A DNA stretch of 64,000 nucleotides from Echiichthys vipera (taxonomy: Eukaryota > Chordata > Actinopteri > Perciformes > Trachinidae), in contig OY829648.1 in the NCBI GenBank assembly GCA_963691815.1, positions 30,262,383 through 30,326,382 on the forward strand, written 5' to 3'. Below, in pieces: positions 10,526 through 22,345 of the stretch (position 1 is the stretch's first letter; each line of letters starts with the position of its first letter). A model generated the notes under the pieces. It was not told the DNA's origin. It made no database searches and saw nothing but the letters and a program-made list of their open reading frames with translations. A program made the translations under genes and the position numbers.

Positions 10526-11599
10526 GTTGGCTGCTGTTAGAAGAAAAATAGATTTTAACATTTTGTCAGACAGAAGATTTGTGATTTCTGTGAGTATCTG
10601 GGTTTTGGAGAAAAATATGAGGCTGCGGTTTGATTAAAAGAACAGAGTCAGAGAATGAGTGGGAGAGGGGAGGATTTGAGCTGTGGGTTCAGAGACATCT
10701 GGGATGCTACGTAACAAGTTTTGAGGTTCAAGGATTATGCATAACCAGTCACTCATTACAGGATCCAAAAGGCCAGACTCAAAAATTACTCTCCAAACCT
10801 TCTTTGAATACAGGGTTTAGATCAGCATTACTCCCAGATTGGTTCCCTGGCAGAGTGGAAAGGCCTCTGAAGCAGCGGACAAAACTCTCCACTGAAACCA
10901 ATACTAATGACATTCTCTGATACTGCATCTCTACCACATAACTCTAGCTGTCTACTGAAACAGGTACAAATGGAATTGTATGAATCAACTTTTAAACATG
11001 GCACTAGCACTGCCCACTGAAACCGATACTAATTAAATCCTGTAAAACAGTATTCTGGCAATAACACTCTTTATTGCCGGATGTCAGTTCTTCTGCTAGC
11101 TCTCCCTGCCTGTTCATCTGGAAACACTGCAGTAGACTCTCTACAACAGTAATATATTTTAATCGAAGGAAAACAGGCTTGAGAAAGATGGAGCTCTGGC
11201 AGGAACAGGACATTGCTTCATATAAAGTGAGTATGAAACTTGTGTTTAACATTGGCAACCGTTAAATACTATTATATAAATAACTGTTATATAAATAACT
11301 GTTATAATATTCACAACTTTTATTAATGTTCTGGTAGAAGTGGATCACTTGATCAATGTCATTTTATAATTCATAAAGTTTGTTATCTTGGAAGTCAAAA
11401 TACTTAAAATCTGTAAATTCACACATGTTCTTATGCTAGCTTTGTAACTCACAAACAATATGCCCCCTTCTATTTCACAACACAAAAACAAAAAAGTATA
11501 ACATTTTCCATTTTTCATTTATATTGATCCAGATCTTGGATGTCTCTGATGGCTATTACTTTAGCCCGTTCTGGTGTACCATTGAGTCTTATCATTACT
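10526..11599. other. Unassigned; short direct repeat at 10884-10918 and 11004-11045
   Basis: CACTGAAACCAATACTAAT and CACTGAAACCGATACTAAT lie about 125 bases apart, with a weaker third match (CTACTGAAACAGGTAC) between them. This suggests an old tandem duplication. Nothing coding is supported. Confidence 0.4.
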
Positions 11600-11914
11600 T
11601 TACAGTTCCTTGTCCAGGTGTCCTGAATTTACTTTTCCTTTTTCAGGATTCTCGCTTGTCTGTGGGTGGGTTGTCTCAAGTCCAGATATCACAATGTCAT
11701 CCATCCTTGTATACTTTTCCAAATCGTCAACTCTTCTTTCAAGCTCTACAATTTTCTTGTCTTTTTCTTTGATCACAGCCTTCAGTTGTCGTATTTCATC
11801 AATTAAATCAAGTAGGCCCATCTGTTGTTTTGCCACCTTGCTTAACTCCTCTGACATGAAGTCAACCAACTTTTTAAACTTCTTCAGTATATTCTGCTAA
11901 CTTCTTAGTAGCCA
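11600..11914 (-). pseudogene. LINE ORF1-like coiled-coil fragment
   Basis: ATG at 11914-11912 (MATKKLAEYTEEV) is followed by a one-base shift and stop. The next frame (from 11869) gives a long charged coiled coil: LIDEIRQLKAVIKEKDKKIV and ELERRVDDLEKYTRMDDIVI. The phrase RVDDLE-YTRMDD-I-SGLE is characteristic of ORF1 proteins of fish LINEs, which coat element RNA as trimers. The frame dissolves after GLETTHPQT, so only the N-terminal coiled coil survives. The rest of the LINE is not adjacent. Confidence 0.6.
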
Positions 11915-11989
11915 TTTCTTTGATTGATTATAATAGTACTTAAATAAAACAAAATACAAAATTAAAAAAAACTTTCTTGCAGAGATTTC

Positions 11990-12415
11990 AGGGCGTACTC
12001 ACACTGTCCTTCCAGACCGCGACCCGGGCTTTAGGGTACTTGTCCCCCCTCCCTCTCCCCCCCGCGCTCCAGCCCCGCTTGTACTCACACTGCCAGGGCC
12101 GGCCAATGCTTCTTGCTGTCCATACGCCATCACGCCGTAACACGCATTGATCGCGTGTGTGTGGCTTTGTTTACAAATCTTTCCACAGACCTCAGAGTTT
12201 TTGTGCGTCTTGTCGACTGTTTTTGAATATTTTCATCCGACCAAATCTGCAGTAAACACTCCACCTCCGCATCACACCAACGTGAACCTTTCACCGCCAT
12301 TGTTGTTGTTGTTAAATGTCCGCGCATGGTCCGTCCTTCTATTTACTATGTCCGAACAGGCGGACATAACGCTACTGCCGGGTCGCGGTACGGAAGGACA
12401 GTGTGAGTACACCCT
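11990..12415. mobile_element. MITE with about 36-bp inverted ends, SANT-domain relic inside
   Basis: The ends AGGGCGTACTCACACTGTCC... and its inverted partner at 12380-12415 agree at about 33 of 36 positions. Flanks AGATTTC (11983-11989) and AAATTTC (12416-12422) look like a 7-bp target duplication with one mismatch. An extra internal copy of GTACTCACACTG lies near 12079. Internally, on the minus strand, is a SANT/Myb-like reading (see the ORF at 12130-12300). The superfamily is uncertain; a SANT-encoding ORF is typical of PIF/Harbinger, but those duplicate 3 bp. Confidence 0.75.
12130..12300 (-). pseudogene. Myb/SANT-like DNA-binding domain relic
   Basis: Starting at MAVKGSRW, the frame reads WCDAEVECLLQIWSDENIQK, the first two helices of a transposon-type SANT (trihelix/MADF-like) domain. 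It then degrades into basic sequence and stops. Such proteins accompany Harbinger transposases and bring them to DNA. It is truncated and probably non-functional. Confidence 0.5.
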
Positions 12416-12519
12416 AAATTTCTGGTAAAGCTAAAAACTTCCCTTTACCATGTGGATGTTAAGTTATTTTCATGATTTTTGATGGATTGGTAGAGCTTAA
12501 CAACACACAATGCATCTAG

Positions 12520-12660
12520 GCAGCAGCCATCTCCATCATAACAGTTTATGATAAATATGAAAACAAAACAGCAAATAAAAAAACAAAAACATTTCAACAA
12601 ATCATAAAACACAATGGCAAATAAGAAAACAAAATGGCAAATATGAAAACACAACAGCAA
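12520..12660. repeat. Minisatellite, unit of about 20 bp (AAAACACAA-GGCAAATA)
   Basis: Repeats of ACAAAATGGCAAATAAGAAAAC-like units are seen, including CATTTCAACAAATCATAAAA at about 12590. The same words recur at 13256-13300, flanking the LINE relic. Confidence 0.7.
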
Positions 12661-12661
12661 A

Positions 12662-13255
12662 GTTAGTTAGATTTTAGGACTAAATGAAACAATCCTGTTA
12701 CAAAAAACCCCCAAAAAACTGAGATACAAGTGGTGACGATGCATCCATCAAGCAGTTTCAGCACTGCAATGGTGACGGGTCTGATTGAGTTGGATGGGGG
12801 GGTTGGCAGTTTCATTGAGGTCATCAGGTGGGCACCCTCCTTCACTGTTGTTTCAATGATAGGCCTGCGACACCTCCAGAGGACTCATCGGCAACACCTC
12901 CCAGGAGTGCCCTCTGCTTTGGAACCCCTTTGTCCTGCAGGTATTAGTAGTGCTCCAGGTGTTGTCTCGCCTCTTCACCCATAAGCAACGACTTGCTTCT
13001 TGCACCTGAGTGGAGCTTTGATGGTTTGGCATAGGGTTTGGCCTCAAACTCACAAATCCTTAAGCAGCATGATGGTTGACTTGCCTACAAAGCCTCTGCA
13101 GCCGACTTTCAATGGGATAACCTTGGCTCTCCATCTGCTTTGCCTGGCATCCGCTGCCAAGCATCCACTGCCAACTCGGTGTACTCAGCCGCCTCCGGTG
13201 TACACAGCCACCTCCCAGGGAACGATAAGCTCTATGATGTACACGGTGTGGAGGA
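12662..13255 (-). pseudogene. LINE reverse-transcriptase C-terminal relic
   Basis: On the minus strand, frame fragments give TELAVDAWQRMPGK, then RLQRLCRQVNHHAA and EASRCLWVKRRDNTW. In recognised fish LINE proteins the corresponding parts read as a GCRGF..KS..L segment and a W-W-RR segment near the C terminus. Several frameshifts and stops separate them. The clade is uncertain, possibly one with a restriction-like endonuclease. The flanking minisatellite on both sides shows it inserted into a tandem repeat. Confidence 0.4.
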
Positions 13256-13300
13256 AAACGAAACGGCAAATAGGAAAACACTTCAACAAATCATAACACG
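13256..13300. repeat. Minisatellite, second half
   Basis: GAAACGGCAAATAGGAAAAC and CACTTCAACAAATCATAA match the array at 12520-12660. Confidence 0.6.
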
Positions 13301-13994
13301 TAATGACATTAACTTCTACCTGAACTGTAGGCCTATCTAATTAGATGGACCCTCTTGACTTGAAAGACTGACTGTCTGTCTTTTAACGGGAAGGAGAGGT
13401 GAAAAACCCATTTTCAAAACATGAGTACTTTTGCAAATTGCAGGGTAATTATTTACTACATTTTCATTCGACCTTTTCCAAAAATTATCATTTTAAAAGT
13501 TAATGCAGGATTGTTTTATGTTTAACAAAACATATGTGCAGAAATGGGAGATGAAAGTGGCCGTGTTGACGAGTTCTTCTAAAAAACTCTTTTTTCTAAC
13601 ATCACACGTCAAACTGCTGCATCCGTACGTAAATCAGGGCAGTGTAACGATGTATTTCAGAGCAAGATATTGAAACTGACACGACATACATGTGAGGTAA
13701 ACAGCGTACTGCAGCCTCGGCAGCCCCCGATGGTGCTGATGCCCCTGTTGGGAGGGATGGTCATGGCCATTGAAAGACTCAGCTTCTGAATGAAACAGCA
13801 TAATGGTTTCAGTTATAAGAACCGATGTGTGGTTTGTAATCTTGCTGTAAAGCAGCCGAAACACACCAGCTAATAAGTTAATGGTATCGTCAGCCTGCAT
13901 TAGCAGTTAGCATCAGATTTTGTCAAACCTATCGTTACAAGTTAATCTGGAAAAAATCTGTAATGTCAGTTCGCTAATATTAAAACCCTGAAGT
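13301..13994. other. Unassigned interval
   Basis: No supported feature was found. Confidence 0.4.
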
Positions 13995-14115
13995 GAGGGT
14001 CGCCGGTGGCTGAGAGGTTAGAGCAGTCGTCCCATGTAAAGAGGCCGAAGGTCATTAAGGCAGCGGCTGTTGGTTTGACTTCAACCTGCGGTCCTGTCTG
14101 TCCTATATATTAAAG
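13995..14115 (+). repeat. tRNA-like SINE head
   Basis: A-box TGGCTGAGAGG at 14007-14017 lies in the context GGTGGC...GGTTAGAGCAGTCGTC, typical of tRNA-derived fish SINEs. The B-box region (GGTTTGACTTCAACC, about 14070-14085) is degenerate. The body is short and ends in AT-rich sequence. Confidence 0.55.
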
Positions 14116-14195
14116 GATTCTTTAAAAAAGTTTTGTGTAGTTGCAGAGCGTTAGCTTGTGATTATGTTAGATTTAGAGCAAAAACATGTAATTGC

Positions 14196-14530
14196 CTATA
14201 GTAAGTTGTGATACCCTTTTGAAATAGTCACTTTGTTATGTTTCACAGCCTGAAATGATAATACATAAAAAATTGATTTTTCCAGCATGATTCACACATT
14301 TGCTTTACAACATTCAAGTGAACTAGTTTTTTTCAAAATTTCTGAATATTAATCAAAATGAAAAACTAGAATATTAGGGTTGGGAAAGTGATGAGTCCCC
14401 AGATGTAATGCTTTGTGGAGGCACCTTTTGCTTTAATCACAGCCATTAGTCTGTTTGGATTTGTATCTAACAGCTTTGTGCACCTAGATTGGAAAATATT
14501 TCCCCATTCTTCCTGCAGAACTGTTTGAGT
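14196..14530. repeat. Degraded DNA-transposon end
   Basis: GTTTCACAGCCTGAAATGAT and then GCACCTTTTGCTTTAATCAC with CCCATTCTTCCTGCAGAA follow the order seen in a very common teleost transposon end. No opposite end is present, and I am not certain of its superfamily. Confidence 0.4.
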
Positions 14531-15126
14531 TCAGTCTGTGGTGATTTGCTGTCGTGATTTGCACTTCAGGGTTACCGTATATTATCATATAATGATTTTT
14601 AACATACTATCATGTATACATTAAGTTAATATCACTGAAAATTATTGTTTGACCATATTAATGCGCTGATGTTAGTGTGTCAAAACTACTTACACAGGTA
14701 ATTTATTTATTAAGAAGAAAGAAGTATTGTTTAACGTACTGTGCTTATCAACTGTTTAATTCATATCTTTAATCTTTGAAGGTCTAATTTGCTTTATTCA
14801 TCTATTATTGTTTGTTTAATGAGGAATGGCAAAAACTCAAATGTATTAAGTTTCGGTTTTACACATTTAGAAATAACTCTTCAGATGGAATGAAACTTCA
14901 GAGTCATGAAAGGCCTTGTGCTCAGACCGAGAAACTGGACTTTTTAAGGTAGTAAAACAAGCTGCTCAGCTCAGTCTAGTGAAGGGTAGTATGTCTAAGT
15001 CTTGTCTTTCATGTAACCTCCAGATTTTCCTACTCGTCTAGTGTAGTTTTCTTCTTTATCTTTTACACATAACTTTAAATGTGCCGTTTTTTGTTTGTGC
15101 TTGACTCTCGTCTCCCTTTTGAAGAA
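14531..15126. other. Unassigned AT-rich interval
   Basis: No supported feature was found. Confidence 0.4.
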
Positions 15127-15138
15127 GAAGTTTTATTT

Positions 15139-15186
15139 CTCATCTCATCTCATCTTAAACAGCTTATCCGGGGTCGGGTCGTGGGG
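15139..15186 (-). mobile_element. 48-bp 5'-truncated Rex3/RTE LINE insertion
   Basis: On the minus strand it reads CCCCACGACCCGACCCCGGA, TAAGCTG and then a (GATGA)n tail, the extreme 3' end of Rex3-type RTE elements. It is bounded by perfect 12-bp duplications GAAGTTTTATTT at 15127-15138 and 15187-15198. The tail is at the plus-strand left, consistent with minus orientation. Confidence 0.85.
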
Positions 15187-15468
15187 GAAGTTTTATTTGA
15201 TTAATAATATTTTACAGTCAAGCCTCATTTTGAAGTTTAGTCCTCGTGTTTTTGATCTAAGCATAGTTTTATCCTGGCCAGTTAAAGTACGCTCAGTCAG
15301 CTCTTAAAGTAACTACTATTTCAAGTTGAATATCAGATTAAACGTTTGCCAGGGGTTTGTGTGCAGAAACCAGCCAAGCCTCACTCCAATAGCTTTGTCT
15401 GAAACGAAAGACTTTTTATATGGCTAAATAGTTGAGACATCAAGATAACCCTTGACACACTGAAATCC

Positions 15469-15482
15469 GTTGCCAAGGCAAC
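15469..15482. promoter_or_regulatory. Perfect palindromic RFX X-box
   Basis: GTTGCCAAGGCAAC matches the X-box consensus GTNRCC-N0-3-RGYAAC in both halves. RFX factors bind such sites in ciliary and other promoters. It lies 131 bases upstream of the candidate exon start at 15613. Confidence 0.5.
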
Positions 15483-15612
15483 CGTTTCAACATCTCCTCT
15501 CTCGAGTGCAGCCCTGTTGGACAGCAGCTTCACTGTCTGGGCCTCTGACCAATCTTCTACAACCTACTTCTGCCACCCTGCATCCCGGGAGAGACCCTGA
15601 TGTTCTGGAAGC

Positions 15613-15685
15613 ATGCATGGAGCTGTGAGCAGTGACCACGGTGCTTCTTCCTCCTTGGCTCTCCTCTTCAACAGCTGGACGTATG
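15613..15685 (+). other. Candidate first coding exon
   Basis: ATG at 15613 has an in-frame TGA just upstream and reads MHGAVSSDHGASSSLALLFN plus a few residues. The segment ends TATG before gtgagg, a good splice donor at 15686. The local GC content is above that of the flanks. Together with the X-box upstream it resembles a promoter-proximal exon. I recognise no protein, and without splicing the frame stops at 15699. Confidence 0.3.
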
Positions 15686-15699
15686 GTGAGGTGACTTGA

Positions 15700-18403
15700 G
15701 TTGGTATCTTTAATGAACAGGTCTGGTGGCGTAAATTTGTAGCATCTCTAACTCTTACAGGTGTTTAAAGTTACCATATGACTTAGTAAATGTTTCCTGT
15801 TAAAGCGATGGTGGTTCTTTTCATCAAGGGAATTATAAAAATGAATTTACCTAATTAATAATTAAGAAGATTAATAAGGTCATTAATTTATTAATGCTAA
15901 TTAGTGTTGTATTTCCTACAGAATTATTGTTGTTTCTTCAGTGAAATACTCCTGAAAACAATGTGCATCAATAGTACGAGTTTCTAACAAAAAGACACAT
16001 AATGTGCAAAATATCCAAGCAGCAACCAACTCTGACTGTGATTGAGTTGGGCTGACCCATTTCCCAGACTGAAAAGGGCTAGCATCCATAGCCAGCTTGC
16101 TGAGCTCTGGGGCACTTGGCTGCCGGTGAGACAGCTCTGTCTGGTAATGTGTTGGCTGGGAACCTGTTAACTTGGGCTGGGATCTGTCTCCATGGCCATC
16201 TGGACAGCTGGGCCATCTAGTTCCCCCACTTTGATCTATTCATCTCCATCTGTCTCATTGACTTGACCCAATGACAGACTTTGTATGCATCCATCTGACT
16301 GACTTTAGATCACTCTGACTGACTGACTGACTGGGAGGCTGACTGAATCTATGTGTTTCTATCTGTCAATCTGGCCAAGTCATATGTCTATTTGACTGAC
16401 TAATGAAATGGTTTATCTTTCTAAATCACCATGCTATTGTGAGAGCACCATCTCTAAGACACAAAGTCAGTTGCCACACATATACAGTTCCATGTTGAAC
16501 TCAGAACTCCAGGACGTTTCCTCATACTGTATGATACCTGCTTTTTATGGGACTGATAAAGCTTGTATTACTATGAAACGTAAACGTGCAGTTGGCAACA
16601 TTTGTTTGATCATATTCACTGAAGCTGACACTATGCTAGAACAACATAAATCATCCGGTTTTAGAAAAAAAACGCGCCTCTACGATTGCACAAATTTGTT
16701 GAACCTTGCTGTTGCTAAGCCTTCGGTCCTCAGAATTTATGACTAAGAGGGAAATAAATGTATTTTGTATGTATTTTTTCCAAAAAACAGATAATGTCCA
16801 ACTATCCAAATGTCCAGACTTGTAGAGCTCCTTGGTTTGTCCAAATCCACAACTCATTTTGTTGGTTTGCAAGGAGTCTACACACTTTCTGTGGACTACG
16901 AGAGTGTCTGCTCGGGGTGCTAATTTGATCATTTTTAACTCAGAAATCGTATTGCCTTTCTCAGTTGTGATAAACAGGAGCAAGCAGGAATTCAGTTGGA
17001 GGACTGTACTGACTCCCATGCATGAGACAATTCCAATCCAGTACTGCTTTGGGATTTTTATCAAAGCATTTTTCTAACTGGTTACTATCATTGTGTTCTT
17101 TACTTTTTGATGTCAGCGACCCTGTCTGTTTTTCCAACAATACAGGGGTTGGCCGATGAGCTAGAGGGCCTGGTATAGAATAATCATAATAATAAAGACG
17201 ATCTCACATTGGTGTCATTAATTTTCCATGGCCTTAATTAACTGTGACAAAACTGTAATTTATATATGTGCTGAAACCCTGGAGGGGAGCAAAAGAGGAG
17301 GGGAAGGAGAGTGATGGTGTAGGAAATAAATGAGGAGCGACAGGAATGTGGAGGGGTGGTGTGTTTGTGAAAGTGGGTTGGTGGTAAACAGCATGGCAAA
17401 GGCACATTTGACCAAGGAATTATTCTTTTAGATATTCCATAATGGAGTAATCATCCCTCACTCTAAGTGTGATAAATTTGGCCAGGAGCCTGTGATTAAT
17501 CACTGGCTTTAGAAAACCAAATACAGTAAATTAAATTGTAGTGCAGATAAGTTCACTTCCTGCCTTCCATGCTTTATTGGCTGGGCATAATAAACCATTA
17601 AGCAGTAACAAGGAAACAAAATATGACGCAACAAGGAAAATCCATTTAAATTGATAAGCAAATTAGTAAATGTGGGAAGTGGGTGTTTGTACTTATTGTT
17701 TCATGTAGCTACATGGTTGTTTAGTTAATTAGCTGTTCCGTTATAATTAACATGGGAATGATGAACAGTAATCCTTGTATATTTCAAATTAACAGGCTAT
17801 TTAAAATCTGGCCAGAGAGCATGGCACTCAGATTAATGAATGCACACATGTCACTGATCATCAGGATCATCCAGTTTATGTATGGTAATAATGTGGATAT
17901 CCTCTTATGCATTTGACTGGCATAGCTAATCTACTGTTAATGCAATCTATTAAACAACAACATTAGTGTTCAAATGATCAATGCAGTAGGTCAAATCATT
18001 TCATGTTTACATCCTTAATTCTTTGTTTTGCCCTTCATCATCTCTCTGTGTGATAATTAAAGCCACTGTGAACTTTTGGCATCACTTTCTGTTTCCCAAT
18101 CTCTCACCATCCCTCAGGTTTCCTATATGACAGATGAGTACTAGAAATACCTTTAGCCCTTAATCTCTGCCTTTTTATCATGGCAGCAGAAATCCTCTGA
18201 GAGCCATTGATTGGATCCTCCACAATTAGTCTCGGTGGTAATTGGAACAAACACTGTCTAATGCCAGTGAGGACCAATGGTTGGCAGAGCAAAAAGCTCC
18301 TCTCTCCAGAACGCCACAGAAGTGCAGTAAGATTCATACAACTGGTTTGTAAATTGGTTAAAAGGGCACAATGATATTGTAAAGGGCAAACTTGCTTCAT
18401 ACC
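15700..18403. other. Mostly unique non-coding DNA with a TGAC-rich stretch
   Basis: CTGACTGACTGACTGACTGG-like repeats occur at about 16305-16350 within a broader CTGACT-rich stretch (16260-16400). Segment 17200-17960 contains many TAATTA-type words and little simple repeat, as conserved non-coding elements often do, but this cannot be tested here. Open frames at 16408-17077 have no recognisable content. Confidence 0.35.
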
Positions 18404-19004
18404 ATGGTCTTTTCCAGCACTTACATGCATCAAATAAGCCATCGAAACAGTTTTTTGCGTGTATAAACTATTAATGACAAAATCCTGGGAGAGTCGCTAA
18501 CAGACGGATGTGGCTAACACTGATTAGCTCGGGCAGTAGAGTGAAGGCATTAAAATGGCTTGTTTTTTAATACTGCTACATCCTTACACTTAAAAGGCAA
18601 AACCAACAACGTAGTTAGTGAACCCGGAGTTTATTAAAATAGTGTTTTGAAAGACTTAGCTGGCCCGGTACCAACTGTTCTCATAGTAAAGTCCATTCAA
18701 GTCGATTACCAAATGCAATACAAAAGGAAGGAGCCCATTGATGCTTTATTTTATGTGTAGGGATTCTTATCATGCTACTGCAGAGGTTTGGTGTTATTTT
18801 GAGCAGTATTAGTGGTTAAAAAAGACGTTTTAATGCCTTCACCGTAATGCCCCAAGCTAATCAGTGTAAGCCACGTCTGACTGTTTGCGATTCTCCCCGG
18901 ATTTCGTCGTTAATATTAATATGTATTTCCGTTAATAGTTTATACACAAAAAAAACTGTCTTGGTGGCTTATTTGATGTATGTACGTACCAAAAAAGACC
19001 ACAG
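18404..19004. mobile_element. Fold-back element with roughly 175-200-bp inverted arms
   Basis: Left arm 18404-18579 and right arm 18806-19004 are inverted copies. Shared words in inverted orientation include CATCAAATAAGCCA, GTGTATAAACTATTAA, CACTGATTAGCT and GTGAAGGCATTAAAA. The loop of about 225 bases is unrelated. No transposase is encoded. Arms decay gradually outward, so exact ends and target duplication are not set. Confidence 0.75.
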
Positions 19005-21741
19005 GATGATTGTACAGTCAAATTACACTTCAAGAGTAGAGTTGTACCATCTGTAAACACACATCACCTTATTAAGTTGTTACATAAAACGTTTGACCCT
19101 ACACCTTAGACATTTCATTGGTTGTTAATAGAAAAATACTGTAAACGTTAGTGTTATTAAAGTACTCTTGATGCAAAATGGCCCCTGACAAAGTTATACA
19201 GTATACTGTATGTTAGCATTCATTCAACTTTCAGCTTCAAAATAAGTGCCAGCCAAGATACTCTGGCGGAAACGTTTTACTGCTTCAGGCTGCTCCTTGA
19301 ACATATGCCCAAACAGTAAATCTTTTTTCACATATGGAAGATTTAGCCTTGTATACCAGTAGTGGCGAGTACACCACTGCATTCTTTTTGCGGAGATGAA
19401 TCTATAACAATGCATCTAACTTTATAAACTGATCATGTATTTTACTGTTGCCATAAAATGAAGTGCAGCAACTTATAAATGTACTTAAGTACTATACTTG
19501 AGTAAATGCACCTTCCCCTACTTGCTATTGTTTTGAAGCACTGAAGTTGTAACTTAGTGGTTTTTAAATAGTTATACACTTACTTTACATTAAACAAGAA
19601 ACATAGTTTGACAAGGCCATACAGTATTATCAGTGTCTAAAAGAACAGAGTAGCTCATTGCAATGTAGTGTTGAGACCTTGCACAACTACAGCATTGTTT
19701 CTCTTCACCGCTGTGAAATCTGGGCCCTCTGGAGATCCTGCTGGCTATTGAGCTATCGATCACACGGATTACGACCCTGACTTCACCACCATGGCCTTAA
19801 AGCAGCTGTGTGTGTGTGTGTGTGGGTGTTAGTGTGTGTAGATGTAGGCAAATCAAAGTGGGTGTCGACCTTGCTTAACCCTGCTATATTCAGCACTCCT
19901 GTGCTCAACAGAATACAGAGCAGAGCAGAGAGTAGGCAGATTGACAAACGAAACAAGTCAATGTGGTGCGAATGTAATTACATCTACTTGCCCGCAGAAG
20001 TCATCCTCACTCGATTTAGATACCCTGTAAATGTCAGTGTCACCATGTAACATAAAAAATTTCTGAACTAGCATAATAATAATGTAATTCATTTGTATAT
20101 CCATTTATAATTGGTAAATGTGACTTATGGAAACCCATTTAACCACAGGAAGGTTTGCTTGTAGCTGACTGAACATCAGTGTTTTCCACTGCACTAAGAT
20201 AAATCACAAGCAGCCTAACAAGAATGTTGTACTGTACATTATGCTATGTACTATGTACAAAGGTCGAAGGCAGGCATTCTATATTCATGTATTTCAGTAG
20301 TTAAGACAGTATGCAGCATAACAAAATGACATAAAATGATGGCTGTTAAATAATGCAGGGAGATTCACACGGGGTTAAATAAAGGTTACTAATTGTACAA
20401 GTAACGACCCTTGCTCTGGATTTTGAAGGCATAAATAAAGCATAAACAAATGAGCCACCGGATGTTTAATGTGGCTACACTGGGACTTTTCCTGTGATAA
20501 ATGGGCTTTGAATAATGCATTCCGGTACAACGGAAAGGCTACAACCTTCAGTTTCGCCATCTGGTGTCCCACACTAGATACTGAGGGGCAAACACTGGAG
20601 GAGAATTCACTGTCATCTCTGTCAGATGGTGAAGGTATATGAACTAACTGTTTATCCTACACACAAGGTGAATGAAACAACATGTTATTCACAGTTGTAT
20701 TGAATTAAAGGCTTTTTATTGTGCAGTGGAGGTACCATGCACCAGGCTGAGTCTGAAAAACAATCACAATTAGCAATATTTCCTTTGACAACCCCTGAAT
20801 TATTATATTTTTCAGTCTAAAACATTACATTATTCTGGCACATAAGTACGTAAATACCAAAACGTGGCTTTATAAATCAATACATTTTTGTATTTCCATA
20901 TTTCATTTAACTTAAGCCCACCACGTAGCCTAAAATTTGGGATACAGTATATGTGTTAATTTACAATAGATAGACAGATACTACATTTTTTTAGCATTGA
21001 ATGAACAGTCACTGCATTGCTGACTTATATGGCTTTTTGTTTGGGGCTGGGAGCAAGTGACTTTAGTGCTTTTTAAATTGCTTTTGTATGTTGCACTTGC
21101 ATGACTGTTCTAAAATGTGTATGTGTTATCTGCAGAATGAGCAGTTTCAAAGATGTTGGTAACTGCAGGCAATCAGCAGACTTGTAAGCACCACTGATTA
21201 TTTGGGTTTAGTCAGGTTTAATCCGTCTCTCACACATCAAAAAACTCTTCAACAAAACAACCTGCCACTATCCATCTGCGTCCATAGGTTATTTCTACTA
21301 GTAGAAGTTGGCAACCATACACACATATTTAGCTGGAAAAAAAAGTCATCAGCCAGTTGTTTGTGAACCGAGAGACGAGAATATGCACAGCTGCAGGGAG
21401 TCCCCTGGGGATCTCTTGCTGCATTCACTTGCACAACTATTCATACATTGCTACTGGGGTGGCAAGGCACTTTTTTTGGGGTAGCAGCTAATAGAAACAA
21501 CCACTTTCTGAAATGGACTGTGATTGGTTAAAGTATCCCATCATGGGCCAGAAGCCTGAAAACAGAACCAAGAGGAGGTGCATAAGTCTAGTTTTCTCTC
21601 GGAACACTTGATTTACAATATGATGACAGATTATTGTGGGATTTTGACTGATGCAAAGACACAAAAACTGCCTATCCCGACTTTAAAGAACAAAAACACA
21701 CAGTAAAACCATTTAGTACATATAGTACTTAACCGCTCTCA
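19005..21741. other. Unassigned; short (GT)n at 19807-19824
   Basis: Apart from the GT run, no repeat, RNA or coding feature could be supported. Confidence 0.4.
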
Positions 21742-22345
21742 GCAGGAAACCGGTGGATTTCTTACTCCAGGTAGGGAATGAGTCCTTACCACAAGTGAAA
21801 GAGTTCAAGTACCTCAGGATCTGTGTTGCAGTCGCTCTACCGCAGCGTTGTGATGAAAAGAGAGCTGAGACGGATCTACCGGTCAATCTTAGTTCCTACC
21901 CTCACCTATGGTCATGAAAGCTGAGTCATGACCGAAAGAACAAGGTCGTGGGAACAAGCGGCCGAAATGGGTTTTGTCAGGTGGGTAGCTGGAGTCTCCC
22001 TTAAAAATAGGGTGAGAAGTTCAGCCATCGATGAGGAACTCAGAGTAGAGCCGCTGCTCCTTTGCGTTGAAAGGAGCAAGTTGAGGTGTTATGGCATCTA
22101 GTAAGGATGCCCCCTGGGCACCTCCCTAGGGAGGTGTTCCAGGCACGTCCAGCTGGGAGGAGGCCTCGTGGTGAAAGACCAAGGACTAGGTGGAGAGATT
22201 ATATCTCCACACTGGCCTGGGAACGCCTCGGGGCCCCCCAGTTAGAGCTGGTTAATGTGGACCGGGAAAGGGAAGCTTGGGGTCCCCCGCTAGAGCTGCT
22301 GCCCCTGCGACCCGAGCGGTTGAAGATGAGATGAGATGAGATGAG
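21742..22345 (+). mobile_element. Rex3-like (RTE) LINE, 3' end fragment
   Basis: The reverse-transcriptase C-terminal part is visible in pieces. At 22086-22334 the frame gives LVRMPPGHLPREVFQARPAG and RPRTRWRDYISTLAWERLG, the conserved RTE tail that precedes the 3' end. Upstream, ACTCAGAGTAGAGCCGCTGC and TGACCGAAAGAACAAGG belong to the same region but carry frameshifts. It ends in a (GATGA)n tail at 22325-22345. It is heavily 5'-truncated, as is usual for this family, and cannot encode an active protein. Confidence 0.8.

Noticed and set aside
16408..17077. Overlapping frames on both strands of 80-137 codons
   Set aside because: No domain, splice context or coding-like composition.
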